From NCBI GenBank assembly GCA_964512075.1, contig CAZEID010000023.1, positions 1-10,104 on the forward strand: 10,104 bases of DNA, written 5' to 3'. Source of the DNA: CAZEID01 sp964512075 (GTDB lineage Bacteria; Patescibacteriota; WWE3; 9FT-COMBO-53-11). Numbering within the stretch: position 1 is the first letter of the stretch; the number at the start of each line of letters is the position of its first letter. Below are positions 1-6,590 of the stretch, in pieces. Made by a program: the position numbers and the translations under genes. Below the pieces are notes generated by a model. It saw only the letters and a list, made by a program, of their open reading frames with translations, ran no database searches and was not told the origin of the DNA.

Positions 1-225
1 GAAGGGAAAGATGGCGTGACTCGCCAGCGAACGGAGATTATCTTGGAGGACATGGTGCTGTTGGATTCGAAGGGTGCTCCAACGGAGGAGGTTCCGGAGC
101 AGCCGGCCCCGCCGGAAGAGGAAATTCAGCTTCCGGAAGAGAAGCCCTCGACGGACGCGAAGACTTCCAAAGCCAACCCGGGCGCGGAGAGTGAGGAGAT
201 CAGTGAAGATGAAATCCCCTTCTAA
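1..225 (+). CDS. ssb: Single-stranded DNA-binding protein, C-terminal part (5' end outside window)
   Basis: The frame is open from base 1 and reads EGKDGVTRQRTEIILEDMVLLD, which matches the last strand of the SSB OB fold (family pattern: R-x-R-T-E-I-I-A-x-x-hydrophobic). It is followed by about 50 residues of low-complexity linker rich in Pro, Glu and Lys, and ends in SEDEIPF. That acidic tip ending in IPF is the SSB hallmark that docks replication and repair partner proteins. The N-terminal DNA-binding part lies upstream of the window, so the GTG at 16 is an internal codon and not the start. SSB coats single-stranded DNA in the cytoplasm during replication, recombination and repair. The gene overlaps the start of rpsR by 17 bases, matching the common bacterial order rpsF-ssb-rpsR; rpsF would be expected just upstream. 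Confidence 0.93.
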   Translation, partial: EGKDGVTRQRTEIILEDMVLLDSKGAPTEEVPEQPAPPEEEIQLPEEKPSTDAKTSKANPGAESEEISEDEIPF

Positions 226-493
226 GAAAGAAAGAGAAAGAAAGGGTGTGGCGAGTCGGGAGCGGCGATTCGGCGCGCGGGTTTCCCGGGTTCGCTCACG
301 CTGTTATTTTTGTGAGAAGGGTTTAGAACCCGACTTTCGCCAGGAGGATATTCTAATTCGGTTTTTGACCAAGCGCGGAAAGATTCGGCCCCGCAGCCGT
401 TCTGGGATGTGTTCTCGCCATCAGCGGGCGCTGAGCTTGGAGGTGAAGCGCGGTCGAAACTTGGGCCTCCTCCCTTATAGGATAATTGCGTGA
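209..493 (+). CDS. rpsR: Small ribosomal subunit protein bS18
   Basis: This 94-residue protein has a very basic N-terminus followed by the S18 core: FRQEDILIRFLTKRGKIRPR, then SGMCSRHQRAL, then LGLLPY. It belongs to the 30S platform, where S18 pairs with S6 and contacts 16S rRNA. Cys32, Cys35, Cys68 and His71 form a complete CxxC...CxxH set, so this looks like the zinc-binding (C+) form of S18. The ATG at 209 was chosen because homology begins there, and GAGGAG at 193-198 lies 10 bases upstream, inside ssb. The frame is open back to 74, but that extension is an Arg-rich shadow of the ssb linker. The start overlaps the ssb 3' end by 17 bases, implying translational coupling. The stop is TGA. 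Confidence 0.95.
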   Translation: MKSPSKKERERKGVASRERRFGARVSRVRSRCYFCEKGLEPDFRQEDILIRFLTKRGKIRPRSRSGMCSRHQRALSLEVKRGRNLGLLPYRIIA

Positions 494-587
494 AGTTGTT
501 CCGAATAAGACGCGGTCTTCGGCCCTCGATTGTTAGCAACCTCGCTTTGCTCGATTAGCGCTTAAGATTTGTCATAATAGGAAAGCA
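494..587. other. Intergenic region between rpsR and the S41 peptidase gene
   Basis: No gene is visible in these 94 bases. The hexamer TCGATT occurs at 526-531 and 551-556, each followed closely by AGC, a weak direct repeat. I see no hairpin with a T tract, so no clear terminator ends the ssb-rpsR unit. The right end holds the putative extended -10 element of the peptidase gene. Confidence 0.5.
570..578 (+). promoter_or_regulatory. Putative extended -10 promoter of the S41 peptidase gene
   Basis: TGT followed by CATAAT (573-578) fits an extended -10 element (TGn + TATAAT, 5 of 6 in the hexamer). No convincing -35 is present. Nine bases separate it from the ATG at 588, so transcription would begin about 2-4 bases before the start codon, giving an almost leaderless mRNA. 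Confidence 0.45.
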
Positions 588-1793
588 ATGCGGCGGTTTA
601 TTCGGGAAAATCTTCCTTTGGTGATCGCTTTTTTAGCGATCTTTTTCGCCGGTTGGCAACTGGGCTTTTCGGGTTACCAACTGAGCTTGCGGCTCAATCC
701 CCCGGAGCTCAAAGTTGAAAACAAGCGAGTCAACTCCGGGTCAATCGATTTCTCCCTTCTTTGGCAAGTGCTGGATCGGATCAACGCGGATTACCTCTTC
801 CGTCCGGTGGATGGAAAGAAGCTTCTGTATGGAGCAGTTTCGGGCTTGGTAAACGCCTTAGGTGACCCTTACACCTCTTTCCTGGATCCCGAAGAGAACT
901 CTCAATTCAACGATAGTCTGGAGGGGGTTTACGAGGGGATTGGCGCGGAGTTGGGAATTCGAGATAACCAATTGATTATTGTGGCTCCTTTAGAGGGTTC
1001 GCCTGCCCAGCAGGTGGGGATTCGCCCCAGTGACAAAATTTTAGAGATTGATGGGGTTTCGACGGCGGGATTACTGATCACCGACGCGGTCGCGAAAATT
1101 CGCGGTGCTTCTGGTACCAAAGTGGAGTTGACCCTCCAGCGGGGGACGGGGCCCGCGTTTAAGGTGACGATTACCCGGGATCGAATTACGGTCAAGAGCG
1201 TTCGATTCGTTGATAAAGGCGGAGGAATCTACTACTTTAAAGTCTCTCGGTTTGGTAGCGACACCAGTGCGGAATGGGATGAGGTGGTGGCCAAGGTTAA
1301 AAGTGCCGCCCCTAAAGGATTAGTGCTGGATCTGCGGAGCAATCCCGGGGGCTACCTTTCCGCGGCGGTTTACTTATCCTCGGAGTTTCTGCGGGGGGGA
1401 GTTGTGGCTATTCAAGAGGATTCCAGCGGCGGGCGCCACAGCTTGGAGGTAGAGTCCACTAAAAATAATCACGCCTTTGCCGGTGTTCCCGTGGTGGTGC
1501 TGATTGATAGAGGTTCCGCTTCGGCCTCCGAGATTGTGGCTGCCGCCCTCAGAGAGAAAGCGGGGGCGCGGTTGGTGGGGGAGAGAAGTTTCGGCAAAGG
1601 GACTGTCCAGGACGCCGAGGAGTTTTCCGATGGTTCCGGCTTGCACCTCTCGGTGGCGAAGTGGCTCACACCTTCGGGAGAGTGGATTCACGAGAAAGGC
1701 CTCAATCCCGATTTTACCGTCACCCTAACGGAGGCGGAGATTGCTGCGGGTCGGGATCCTCAGCTGGATAAAGCTCTGGAGCTGCTGAAATAG
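588..1793 (+). CDS. S41 family C-terminal-processing peptidase (CtpA/Prc type)
   Basis: A 401-residue membrane-anchored serine protease. Residues 1-9 are basic and about 10-26 form one hydrophobic segment, so the body should lie outside the membrane. The order is N-terminal helical region (about 52-110), PDZ domain (about 115-196), then the S41 catalytic domain. GSASASEIVAAAL carries the predicted nucleophile Ser312 and GERSFGKGTVQ the general base Lys337. Their 25-residue spacing equals the Ser430/Lys455 spacing of E. coli Tsp. LVLDLRSNPGG (245-255) is the conserved S41 strand-turn. Such enzymes trim or degrade envelope proteins from their C-termini, with the PDZ domain gating the active site. 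Length is normal for CtpA. Only 34 bases separate it from the htrA-like gene, so both may be cotranscribed. AGGAAAG lies just 2 bases before the ATG, too close for a normal Shine-Dalgarno. Confidence 0.93.
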   Translation: MRRFIRENLPLVIAFLAIFFAGWQLGFSGYQLSLRLNPPELKVENKRVNSGSIDFSLLWQVLDRINADYLFRPVDGKKLLYGAVSGLVNALGDPYTSFLDPEENSQFNDSLEGVYEGIGAELGIRDNQLIIVAPLEGSPAQQVGIRPSDKILEIDGVSTAGLLITDAVAKIRGASGTKVELTLQRGTGPAFKVTITRDRITVKSVRFVDKGGGIYYFKVSRFGSDTSAEWDEVVAKVKSAAPKGLVLDLRSNPGGYLSAAVYLSSEFLRGGVVAIQEDSSGGRHSLEVESTKNNHAFAGVPVVVLIDRGSASASEIVAAALREKAGARLVGERSFGKGTVQDAEEFSDGSGLHLSVAKWLTPSGEWIHEKGLNPDFTVTLTEAEIAAGRDPQLDKALELLK

Positions 1794-1827
1794 AATTCCA
1801 GGTTGGGTTTGTAATAACATACAAGAG

Positions 1828-2937
1828 ATGATGCCCCTCCGCTTTCCAGTAAAGATTAAGCTTTGGCACTTCGTTGCTCTGTTACTAGTGGCTGGCGGGG
1901 TCTTGGGTTACCTTTACCGCGTCCCAATTGGAAATTTTATCAGCGAGCGTTTTACGACTTTGGAGATTAGGACTACCCAGCGGGTTGTGAATGAGGAAGA
2001 CGCGGTGATCGAGGTAGTTTCGGAGGCCTCGCCCGCCGTGGTGTCGGTGGTGGAGGAGCAAACGATTCTCTCACCGTTTTTTGGGGCTCAAACCGGCAAG
2101 CAGAGCATTGGGACCGGGTTCATTATCCGGTCTAACGGGTTGATTTTGACCAATCGCCACGTCGTGGCAGAAGAGGGCGCAAATTATTTTGTGGTTACTA
2201 ATAAAGGAATCGAGTACCAAGTCAAGGAGATTCATCGCGATACCGTTTACGATCTGGCGATTCTTAAGATTAGCGCTTCCGACTTGCCAACCGTTTCTCT
2301 GGGGGATTCGGATCAGATTAAGGTAGGTCAGTCGGTCGTGGCAATTGGAAACGCCTTGGGACGTTTCTCCAATACCGTTACCAAGGGTGTCGTTTCGGGG
2401 ATCGGTCGGGGGATTACGGCCGGCTCCAGTTTAGGAGGAGAGACCGAGGAGTTGGAGGATGTGATTCAAACCGATGCGGCCATTAACCCCGGCAACTCTG
2501 GCGGTCCTTTGCTGAATCTCTCTTCGGAGGTGATTGGAATTAATGTCGCCATGGCCCAGGGGGCGGAAAATATCGGCTTTGCGATTCCGATCAATCTAGT
2601 TAAGCCGGTGGTGGAGGAGTTTGAGCGGGTAGGGCGAATTATTCGCCCTTTCCTCGGGATCTCTTATTACTTAGTAACCGAAGATTTGGCGGAGGTGCAG
2701 AATCTTCCCCAGGGAGCCTTCGTCCAGAGAGTGGTGGAAGGTTCGGGGGCCGACAAGGCCGGTGTGAAGGCGGGCGATGTGATTACCGCGATCGACCAAA
2801 ATCTAATTAGGGAGTCCAACAGTTTGGCGAAGGTCATTTTGAAGTATAAGGTTGGTGATACCGTGACATTGAAGGTAGCCCGCGCTGGAAAGACGCTGAC
2901 TCTGAAGGCGACGCTGGGAGAGGCGCCTACTAATTAG
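1828..2937 (+). CDS. HtrA/DegP-type S1C serine protease with one PDZ domain
   Basis: A 369-residue trypsin-fold protease. A basic N-terminus and one hydrophobic segment (about 13-30) suggest a membrane anchor with the catalytic part outside. The triad is visible: His111 in LTNRHVV, Asp142 in VYDLAIL and Ser224 in NPGNSGGPL. A single PDZ domain follows (about 275-363), starting RPFLGISY. This single-PDZ, membrane-anchored layout resembles DegS and Gram-positive HtrA more than two-PDZ DegP. The family degrades or senses misfolded envelope proteins. Two ATG codons stand in tandem (1828 and 1831) without a Shine-Dalgarno. A weak -10-like TAACAT (1815-1820) ends 7 bases before the first ATG, so the gene may have a leaderless transcript of its own or be cotranscribed with the upstream peptidase. 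Its 3' end overlaps prfA by 8 bases, tail to tail. Confidence 0.93.
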   Translation: MMPLRFPVKIKLWHFVALLLVAGGVLGYLYRVPIGNFISERFTTLEIRTTQRVVNEEDAVIEVVSEASPAVVSVVEEQTILSPFFGAQTGKQSIGTGFIIRSNGLILTNRHVVAEEGANYFVVTNKGIEYQVKEIHRDTVYDLAILKISASDLPTVSLGDSDQIKVGQSVVAIGNALGRFSNTVTKGVVSGIGRGITAGSSLGGETEELEDVIQTDAAINPGNSGGPLLNLSSEVIGINVAMAQGAENIGFAIPINLVKPVVEEFERVGRIIRPFLGISYYLVTEDLAEVQNLPQGAFVQRVVEGSGADKAGVKAGDVITAIDQNLIRESNSLAKVILKYKVGDTVTLKVARAGKTLTLKATLGEAPTN

Positions 2938-3628
2938 TTTTTTTCCTAATTTTTTCGAGGAGTTGATGGAGATCTCCATCTAAGATTGCTTCAATGTTTC
3001 CGACCGACACCCCAGTGCGGTGATCGGTAATTCGGTCTTGGGGGAAGTTCCAAGTGCGAATTTTTTCCGCTCGCTCGGCGGTTCCAACCTGTTGGCGACG
3101 AAGCTGGTCAACGCTAGACTTTTGCTGTTCCTGCATCATTTGATAAAGTTTTGACCTTAGGACCTCCATTGCTTTTTCGCGGTTCTGCATTTGGGAACGT
3201 TCATCTTGACAGGTTACAACGACCCCAGTAGGTAAGTGAGTAATCCGAACCGCAGTTTCAACTTTTTGGACGTTTTGACCCCCGTGGCCGGAGGCTCGGA
3301 AGGTTTCGGTTTTGAGTTGGGAGGGATTAACTTCTACTTCCCGAGGGGAGACTTGCGGGAGGACCGCAACGGTAGCGGTGGAAGTGTGAATTCGGCCACT
3401 TCGCTCTGTTTTGGGTATTCTTTGTACTCTATGGACGCCGGATTCGTTTTTGAGGATTGTGTAAGCGTTCTCGCCGGTGATCTCCGCAAAATTTCGGTCG
3501 AGTTCGCGAGCCTTCCAACCCATTTTTTGGGCGAAACGGAGATACATTCGATACAGTTCTGCGGCAAACAGGCCCGCTTCTTCTCCACCGGTTCCGGCGC
3601 GAATTTCGAGAATTGCAGTTTGGATCAT
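2930..3628 (-). CDS. prfA: Peptide chain release factor 1, lacking N-terminal domain 1
   Basis: A 232-residue class I release factor. It starts MIQTAILEIRAGTGGEEAGLF, which aligns near residue 110 of typical 350-360 residue RF1 proteins, so the N-terminal helical domain 1 is absent. The decoding domain carries the RF1-type PxT stop-recognition motif as Pro72-Lys73-Thr74 in QRIPKTERSGRIHTS. The catalytic loop has GGQ at 116-118 in ASGHGGQNVQ. The C-terminal part keeps NFPQDRITDHR. It should release peptides at UAA and UAG. The ATG at 3628 is the only plausible start: the frame stays open upstream but has no ATG, GTG or TTG before entering rpmE. It is last in the hisS-eamA-rpmE-prfA operon, 38 bases after rpmE, with a small hairpin (TGCCC/GGGCA, 3650-3664) in the gap and no Shine-Dalgarno. 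It ends with TAG, a codon it would itself read. Confidence 0.9.
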   Translation of the reverse strand: MIQTAILEIRAGTGGEEAGLFAAELYRMYLRFAQKMGWKARELDRNFAEITGENAYTILKNESGVHRVQRIPKTERSGRIHTSTATVAVLPQVSPREVEVNPSQLKTETFRASGHGGQNVQKVETAVRITHLPTGVVVTCQDERSQMQNREKAMEVLRSKLYQMMQEQQKSSVDQLRRQQVGTAERAEKIRTWNFPQDRITDHRTGVSVGNIEAILDGDLHQLLEKIRKKTN

Positions 3629-3666
3629 CTTAGGATAAAGGATAGCAGATGCCCAATCGGGGCAAT

Positions 3667-3972
3667 TTAGCTCTGTTCCAGCAACTCCTTTAGGGTGCGG
3701 GGGCGCTTCTGCGTTTCCTCCGCGGGAGCCGGCGCCTTAGCCTTGGCGGCGGCTTGCTTCGCGGCAGCAGTGCTTCGCTTCTTTTCGAATTTCTCCACGC
3801 GGCCTTCGGTGTCCATCAGCACTTCTTTTCCGGTGAAGAACGGGTGGCAGTTCGCGCAAACTTCCACGGTCATTTCCGGCACGGTTGAGCCGATTACGTA
3901 GGTTTTCCCGCAAGAAGCGCAGGTGATCTTAGCTTCTGGATAGTAGGTTGGATGTAGATTCTCTTTAGGCAT
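3667..3972 (-). CDS. rpmE: Large ribosomal subunit protein bL31 with C-terminal extension
   Basis: A 101-residue protein. Residues 1-65 are a full L31: LHPTYYPEAKITCASCGKT, VEVCANCHPFFTGKE and a GRVEKFEKK end. Cys18, Cys21, Cys39 and Cys42 form two CxxC pairs, the zinc-binding (C+) form. L31 binds the 50S central protuberance and bridges to the 30S head. About 35 residues rich in Ala, Lys and Pro follow, ending RTLKELLEQS; ordinary L31 is about 65-90 residues and usually lacks such a tail. The start is ATG at 3972, with AGGAAAG (3982-3988 on the plus strand as its complement) 9 bases upstream as a fair Shine-Dalgarno. It sits 17 bases after the transporter gene and 38 before prfA, and the rpmE-prfA pairing is common in bacteria. 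Confidence 0.95.
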   Translation of the reverse strand: MPKENLHPTYYPEAKITCASCGKTYVIGSTVPEMTVEVCANCHPFFTGKEVLMDTEGRVEKFEKKRSTAAAKQAAAKAKAPAPAEETQKRPRTLKELLEQS

Positions 3973-3989
3973 ACGGTTGGGCTTTCCTG

Positions 3990-4934
3990 TTACTCCCGAT
4001 TGCGGTTCGCTCCGCGATTAGATGATACCACAGGTCTTCCTTTCCACTCGGCGATGAATACTCCGACCGCCACGATGATCGCCCCGGCCAGGAATGTTAG
4101 GGTGACCCGTTCCTTAAGCCAAAAGATTGCTAAGGGGGCGGAGAAGAGGGGGTAAAGGTAAGAGAAAAGGGCGGCCTCTCCAACTTCGATTGTTTTCTGG
4201 GCTCGGGTCCAAAGGGCATAGGCGAGACTGCCCGAAATCAAGGCCATGTAAAGTACTCCCAAGTGATAAGGGGGAGCCAAGCTGCTAATCGCGGAAACGA
4301 GATTTGCCCCGCCGCTGGTGAGGACCGTTAGCGGAAGAATGGTGAGAAAGCCGATTAGGAAAGAAAGGTTAGTTAGGGATACGGCGGAAACTCCCAACCG
4401 CATCAGTTCTTTGACTAAAACCACGGCGGCCGTGTTGGCAATTAGGTAAAGAATGATCAACAGGTTTCCTTTCAACTGGGAGATTGCGGTTCCATTCTGG
4501 AGCAATGGTTCCAAGGTGGTGAGTAGGGTTCCAAATAAAGCCACGCCGATCCCAAACCTCTCCTGCCGGGTGATTCGTTCCCGGAAGAAGAGCGCTCCGG
4601 CGGCGAGAATCAGGAGCGGGCCAATCATGGTGATGAGGGTTGAATCCAGGACGGTGGTTTTCTCCAGTCCGAGGAATAGGAGTCCGAGCGAGACGGTGGA
4701 AACTAAGAAGCCGTAGAGGAAGGAGAGGATCCGGGGGCGAGGGGAGGGTGGAAGTTTCAGCCCCCCGAAGGGAAGACTAAGGAGGGCAAGCCCGGCTGAG
4801 AGGGCGAAGCGGTAAGTGAGAAAGGTCAGAGCCGAGACCCCGCCTAAGGTGAATTTGATGATCGGAGTAGCCGCTCCCCAGATAGCAGCGGTGGCAAGCA
4901 GAGCCAGATAGGCGCGGAGGCGGGGCTTGGTCAT
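3990..4934 (-). CDS. EamA-family (DMT superfamily) transporter
   Basis: A 314-residue integral membrane protein made of two EamA repeats, about residues 9-141 and 157-295, with roughly ten hydrophobic helices in total. The first repeat opens with ALLATAAIWGAATPIIK, and the two repeats end around FFRERIT and FWLKERVTL, the usual position of the conserved Glu-Arg of EamA domains. FSYLYPLFSAPLAIFWLKE is the classic second-repeat signature. Family members move metabolites or drugs across the inner membrane, but the substrate cannot be read from the sequence. A short basic tail (about 298-314) should be cytoplasmic. It begins 5 bases after the hisS stop with no visible Shine-Dalgarno, so it is probably expressed from the hisS transcript. 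Its place among translation genes says little about its substrate. Confidence 0.9.
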   Translation of the reverse strand: MTKPRLRAYLALLATAAIWGAATPIIKFTLGGVSALTFLTYRFALSAGLALLSLPFGGLKLPPSPRPRILSFLYGFLVSTVSLGLLFLGLEKTTVLDSTLITMIGPLLILAAGALFFRERITRQERFGIGVALFGTLLTTLEPLLQNGTAISQLKGNLLIILYLIANTAAVVLVKELMRLGVSAVSLTNLSFLIGFLTILPLTVLTSGGANLVSAISSLAPPYHLGVLYMALISGSLAYALWTRAQKTIEVGEAALFSYLYPLFSAPLAIFWLKERVTLTFLAGAIIVAVGVFIAEWKGRPVVSSNRGANRNRE

Positions 4935-4939
4935 GAGGT

Positions 4940-6133
4940 TTATTGGGCGAGGTTTTTGAGAGCCAATTCCATCGGCAGAGTTTGTTGCGTCCTTTCTTTT
5001 AGGTTTTTCAGAGTGACCCGATTGGTGCGGGCCTCCTCGGGTCCTACGATTAGGACGAGGGGGATACCTTTACGGTCCGCGTATTTTAGTTGCTTGTCAA
5101 GCTTAGCCGTGGGGTCAAGGTAAAGCTCGGTTTCGATTCCTTGTCCTTGAACCTGGTCAAACAAACGGATGGAGTAGTTGAGAAGCTCCGGTGAGAACAC
5201 CGTGACCAGAACTCGGGGTTGAAAAGGGATGTCTCGGTAGGTCTTCTCGGGGACCACTGCCATTAAACGATCTAGTCCGAAAGAGATTCCCGTGGCGGGG
5301 ATCTTTTCACCTAGGAATATCCCAATCAAATTATCGTAGCGGCCTCCCCCGGCTAGAGACGTTTTTTGCTTAGAGATTTTCACTTCGAATATTGCTCCGG
5401 TGTAGTAATCTAATCCCCGCGCTAACAGGGGGTCGAACTCCCAGAGTTTCCGGTCGAAGCCAAACTGCTCGAGAAACCGAAAGATTTCCTTAAGGGCGGC
5501 CGTCGGTTCTTTCGCCGCGGCTTCTTTGAGGACCTTTCTCCCATCAAAGCCCTTCCGGTCGAGCTCGGCGATGGTTGCTTCCCGGCCGATCTTCTCCAGC
5601 TTGTCCAAGGTCTGGATCGCCCCCAGCGGCAAGTTACCAAAGATGGCCCGGTCGTTAATCATTACTTTGAAGTCGGGAACCCCCAGAAGTTGGAGGGCGG
5701 TGATGGTGGTGGCGACGATTTCGGCGTCGGCTAAGGTACTGGAGGTTCCGACGGTGTCGATGTCGATCTGGGTAAATTCACGCAGTCGCCCCGCTTGGGG
5801 CTTTTCCGCCCGGAAGACGCTGGCAATCTGATAGCGCTTGAAGGGAAACACCAAACTTCTTCGGTTCTGCGCAACATAGCGGGCAAGCGGGATAGTCTGG
5901 TCATAGCGGAGGGCGACCATTCTTCCTCCCCGATCCTTGAATTTGTAGATCAGCTTGTCGGCCTCCGAGCCATACTTCCCTTCGAGGATCTCGGCGTACT
6001 CCAGGGTGGGGGTTTCTAAGGGAACAAAGCCGTAAGACTTGAAAACACTCTTCAGCAGAGAAACTACCCGCCCGCGTTTCAGGGCTTCTTCAGGGGGAAT
6101 GTCGCGAAAACCTTTCAGGGTTTGGACTTGCAC
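4940..6133 (-). CDS. hisS: Histidine--tRNA ligase
   Basis: A 397-residue class II aminoacyl-tRNA synthetase that charges tRNA-His in the cytoplasm. Visible elements, in order: LKGFRDIPPEEA (6-17), ALRYDQTIPLARYVA (74-88), motif 2 FRAEKPQAGRLREF (107-120) followed by QIDIDTVG, the histidine-binding LARGLDYYTGAIFE (237-250), GGGRYDNLIG (262-271) and motif 3 ATGISFGLDRL (280-290). A C-terminal anticodon-binding domain spans about 306-397. The RYDxT and QIDID wording is closer to the archaeal/eukaryotic-like HisRS type than to E. coli, which reads LRPEGT and QLGCEVFG. I chose GTG at 6133, giving MQVQTLKGFRD, because homology begins there. The frame is open back to 6649, but that stretch is antisense to another gene and unrelated to HisRS. 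An extended -10 lies 9 bases upstream. The gene leads the operon. Confidence 0.93.
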   Translation of the reverse strand: MQVQTLKGFRDIPPEEALKRGRVVSLLKSVFKSYGFVPLETPTLEYAEILEGKYGSEADKLIYKFKDRGGRMVALRYDQTIPLARYVAQNRRSLVFPFKRYQIASVFRAEKPQAGRLREFTQIDIDTVGTSSTLADAEIVATTITALQLLGVPDFKVMINDRAIFGNLPLGAIQTLDKLEKIGREATIAELDRKGFDGRKVLKEAAAKEPTAALKEIFRFLEQFGFDRKLWEFDPLLARGLDYYTGAIFEVKISKQKTSLAGGGRYDNLIGIFLGEKIPATGISFGLDRLMAVVPEKTYRDIPFQPRVLVTVFSPELLNYSIRLFDQVQGQGIETELYLDPTAKLDKQLKYADRKGIPLVLIVGPEEARTNRVTLKNLKERTQQTLPMELALKNLAQ

Positions 6134-6142
6134 TTCGGATAC

Positions 6143-6151
6143 AGCATAACA
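6143..6151 (-). promoter_or_regulatory. Putative extended -10 promoter of the hisS operon
   Basis: On the minus strand, TGT followed by TATGCT (4 of 6 against TATAAT) forms an extended -10. No good -35 is seen. Only 9 bases separate it from the chosen GTG, so the transcript would have a 2-3 base leader or none. This also supports the GTG start over the long upstream extension. Confidence 0.4.
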
Positions 6152-6207
6152 AATGCGTGATTTAACTTGCGAGTTCCGGGGGGTTATTTTTAGGTTGCAG
6201 CTTGGGT

Positions 6208-6236
6208 TTATCTGTCCTATAGAATTGTGGTAAAAT
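6208..6236 (+). promoter_or_regulatory. Promoter of the small CxxC protein gene
   Basis: An extended -10, TGG followed by TAAAAT (6231-6236), stands 17 bases after a weak -35, TTATCT (6208-6213). Transcription would begin near 6243, leaving about 25 bases of leader with the Shine-Dalgarno. It diverges from the hisS promoter within the 134-base gap. The ATG inside the -10 at 6235 is in frame with the gene but too early to be its start. Confidence 0.55.
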
Positions 6237-6256
6237 GTGGCCATCGCAATTTGAGG

Positions 6257-6265
6257 AAGGAGGAG
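6257..6265 (+). promoter_or_regulatory. Strong Shine-Dalgarno site that decides the start at 6268
   Basis: AAGGAGGAG nearly completes the anti-Shine-Dalgarno complement. It ends 2 bases before ATG 6268, and its core AAGGAGG ends 4 bases before it. It is the best ribosome binding site in the window, and most other genes here have none. It supports 6268 over the in-frame ATG at 6235. Confidence 0.8.
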
Positions 6266-6267
6266 CG

Positions 6268-6549
6268 ATGGCCAGATTAGTTGATCGAGCGGATCTTCTC
6301 GGCGTCCGCATCGTTCCGCTGGAGAGCGGTCCAGTTTTCGTTCAAGCTCGCTGCCCTCTCTGTCGGGAGATTGTGCGCCTCCATCTTGCGGTTGGCGATG
6401 TGGAAATGGGCCGGGAGGCAGCTGCAAGCTGTTTGAGTGGGAGGGATTGGCCAGGGACCTTCGAACTCCACGCCCGTTACAGTCCCGAGGAAACAGATGC
6501 GGAGGACGGAGTGGACGTTTGGGGCTTGATTTACGAAAAGGAAGATTAA
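6268..6549 (+). CDS. Small CxxC protein of unknown function
   Basis: I do not recognise this 93-residue protein. It is acidic overall (many Glu and Asp in the last 25 residues), with no signal peptide or membrane segment, so it should be cytosolic. Cys29-Pro-Leu-Cys32 forms a knuckle followed by REIVRLHL, with His39, Cys55 and His68 as possible further metal ligands. It could be a small zinc-ribbon-like or redox protein, but only one CxxC is present, so a canonical two-knuckle ribbon is not supported. It is the only gene in the window with a good promoter, a strong Shine-Dalgarno and an immediate terminator, so it looks monocistronic and well expressed. Codon use resembles its neighbours. That it is a real gene is well supported; its function is open. 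Confidence 0.8.
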   Translation: MARLVDRADLLGVRIVPLESGPVFVQARCPLCREIVRLHLAVGDVEMGREAAASCLSGRDWPGTFELHARYSPEETDAEDGVDVWGLIYEKED

Positions 6550-6555
6550 TTTTTG

Positions 6556-6587
6556 GGGTCGGATTCTGAAAGATTCCGACCCTTTTT
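6556..6587 (+). terminator. Rho-independent terminator after the small CxxC protein gene
   Basis: GGGTCGGA (6556-6563) pairs perfectly with TCCGACCC (6575-6582). Inside, after a T-T mismatch, TCT pairs with AGA around a GAA loop. Five T residues (6583-6587) follow at once. On the minus strand the hairpin is followed by A-rich sequence, so it ends plus-strand transcription and is a poor terminator for the convergent glycosyltransferase gene. Confidence 0.9.
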
Positions 6588-6590
6588 AAA

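Noticed and set aside
74..208. 45-residue Arg-rich N-terminal extension of S18
   Set aside because: It overlaps the ssb linker in another frame, has no S18 similarity, and a ribosome site fits ATG 209.
3236..3670. Plus-strand reading frame of 144 codons over prfA
   Set aside because: It is the antisense shadow of a well-conserved gene, with no ribosome site or recognisable domain.
3629..3972. Missing RF1 domain 1 hidden by a frameshift upstream
   Set aside because: The upstream bases encode rpmE in another frame, and the prfA frame there gives no RF1-like sequence.
6235..6267. Upstream in-frame ATG for the small CxxC protein
   Set aside because: It lies inside the -10 element and lacks a ribosome site; ATG 6268 has a near-perfect one.
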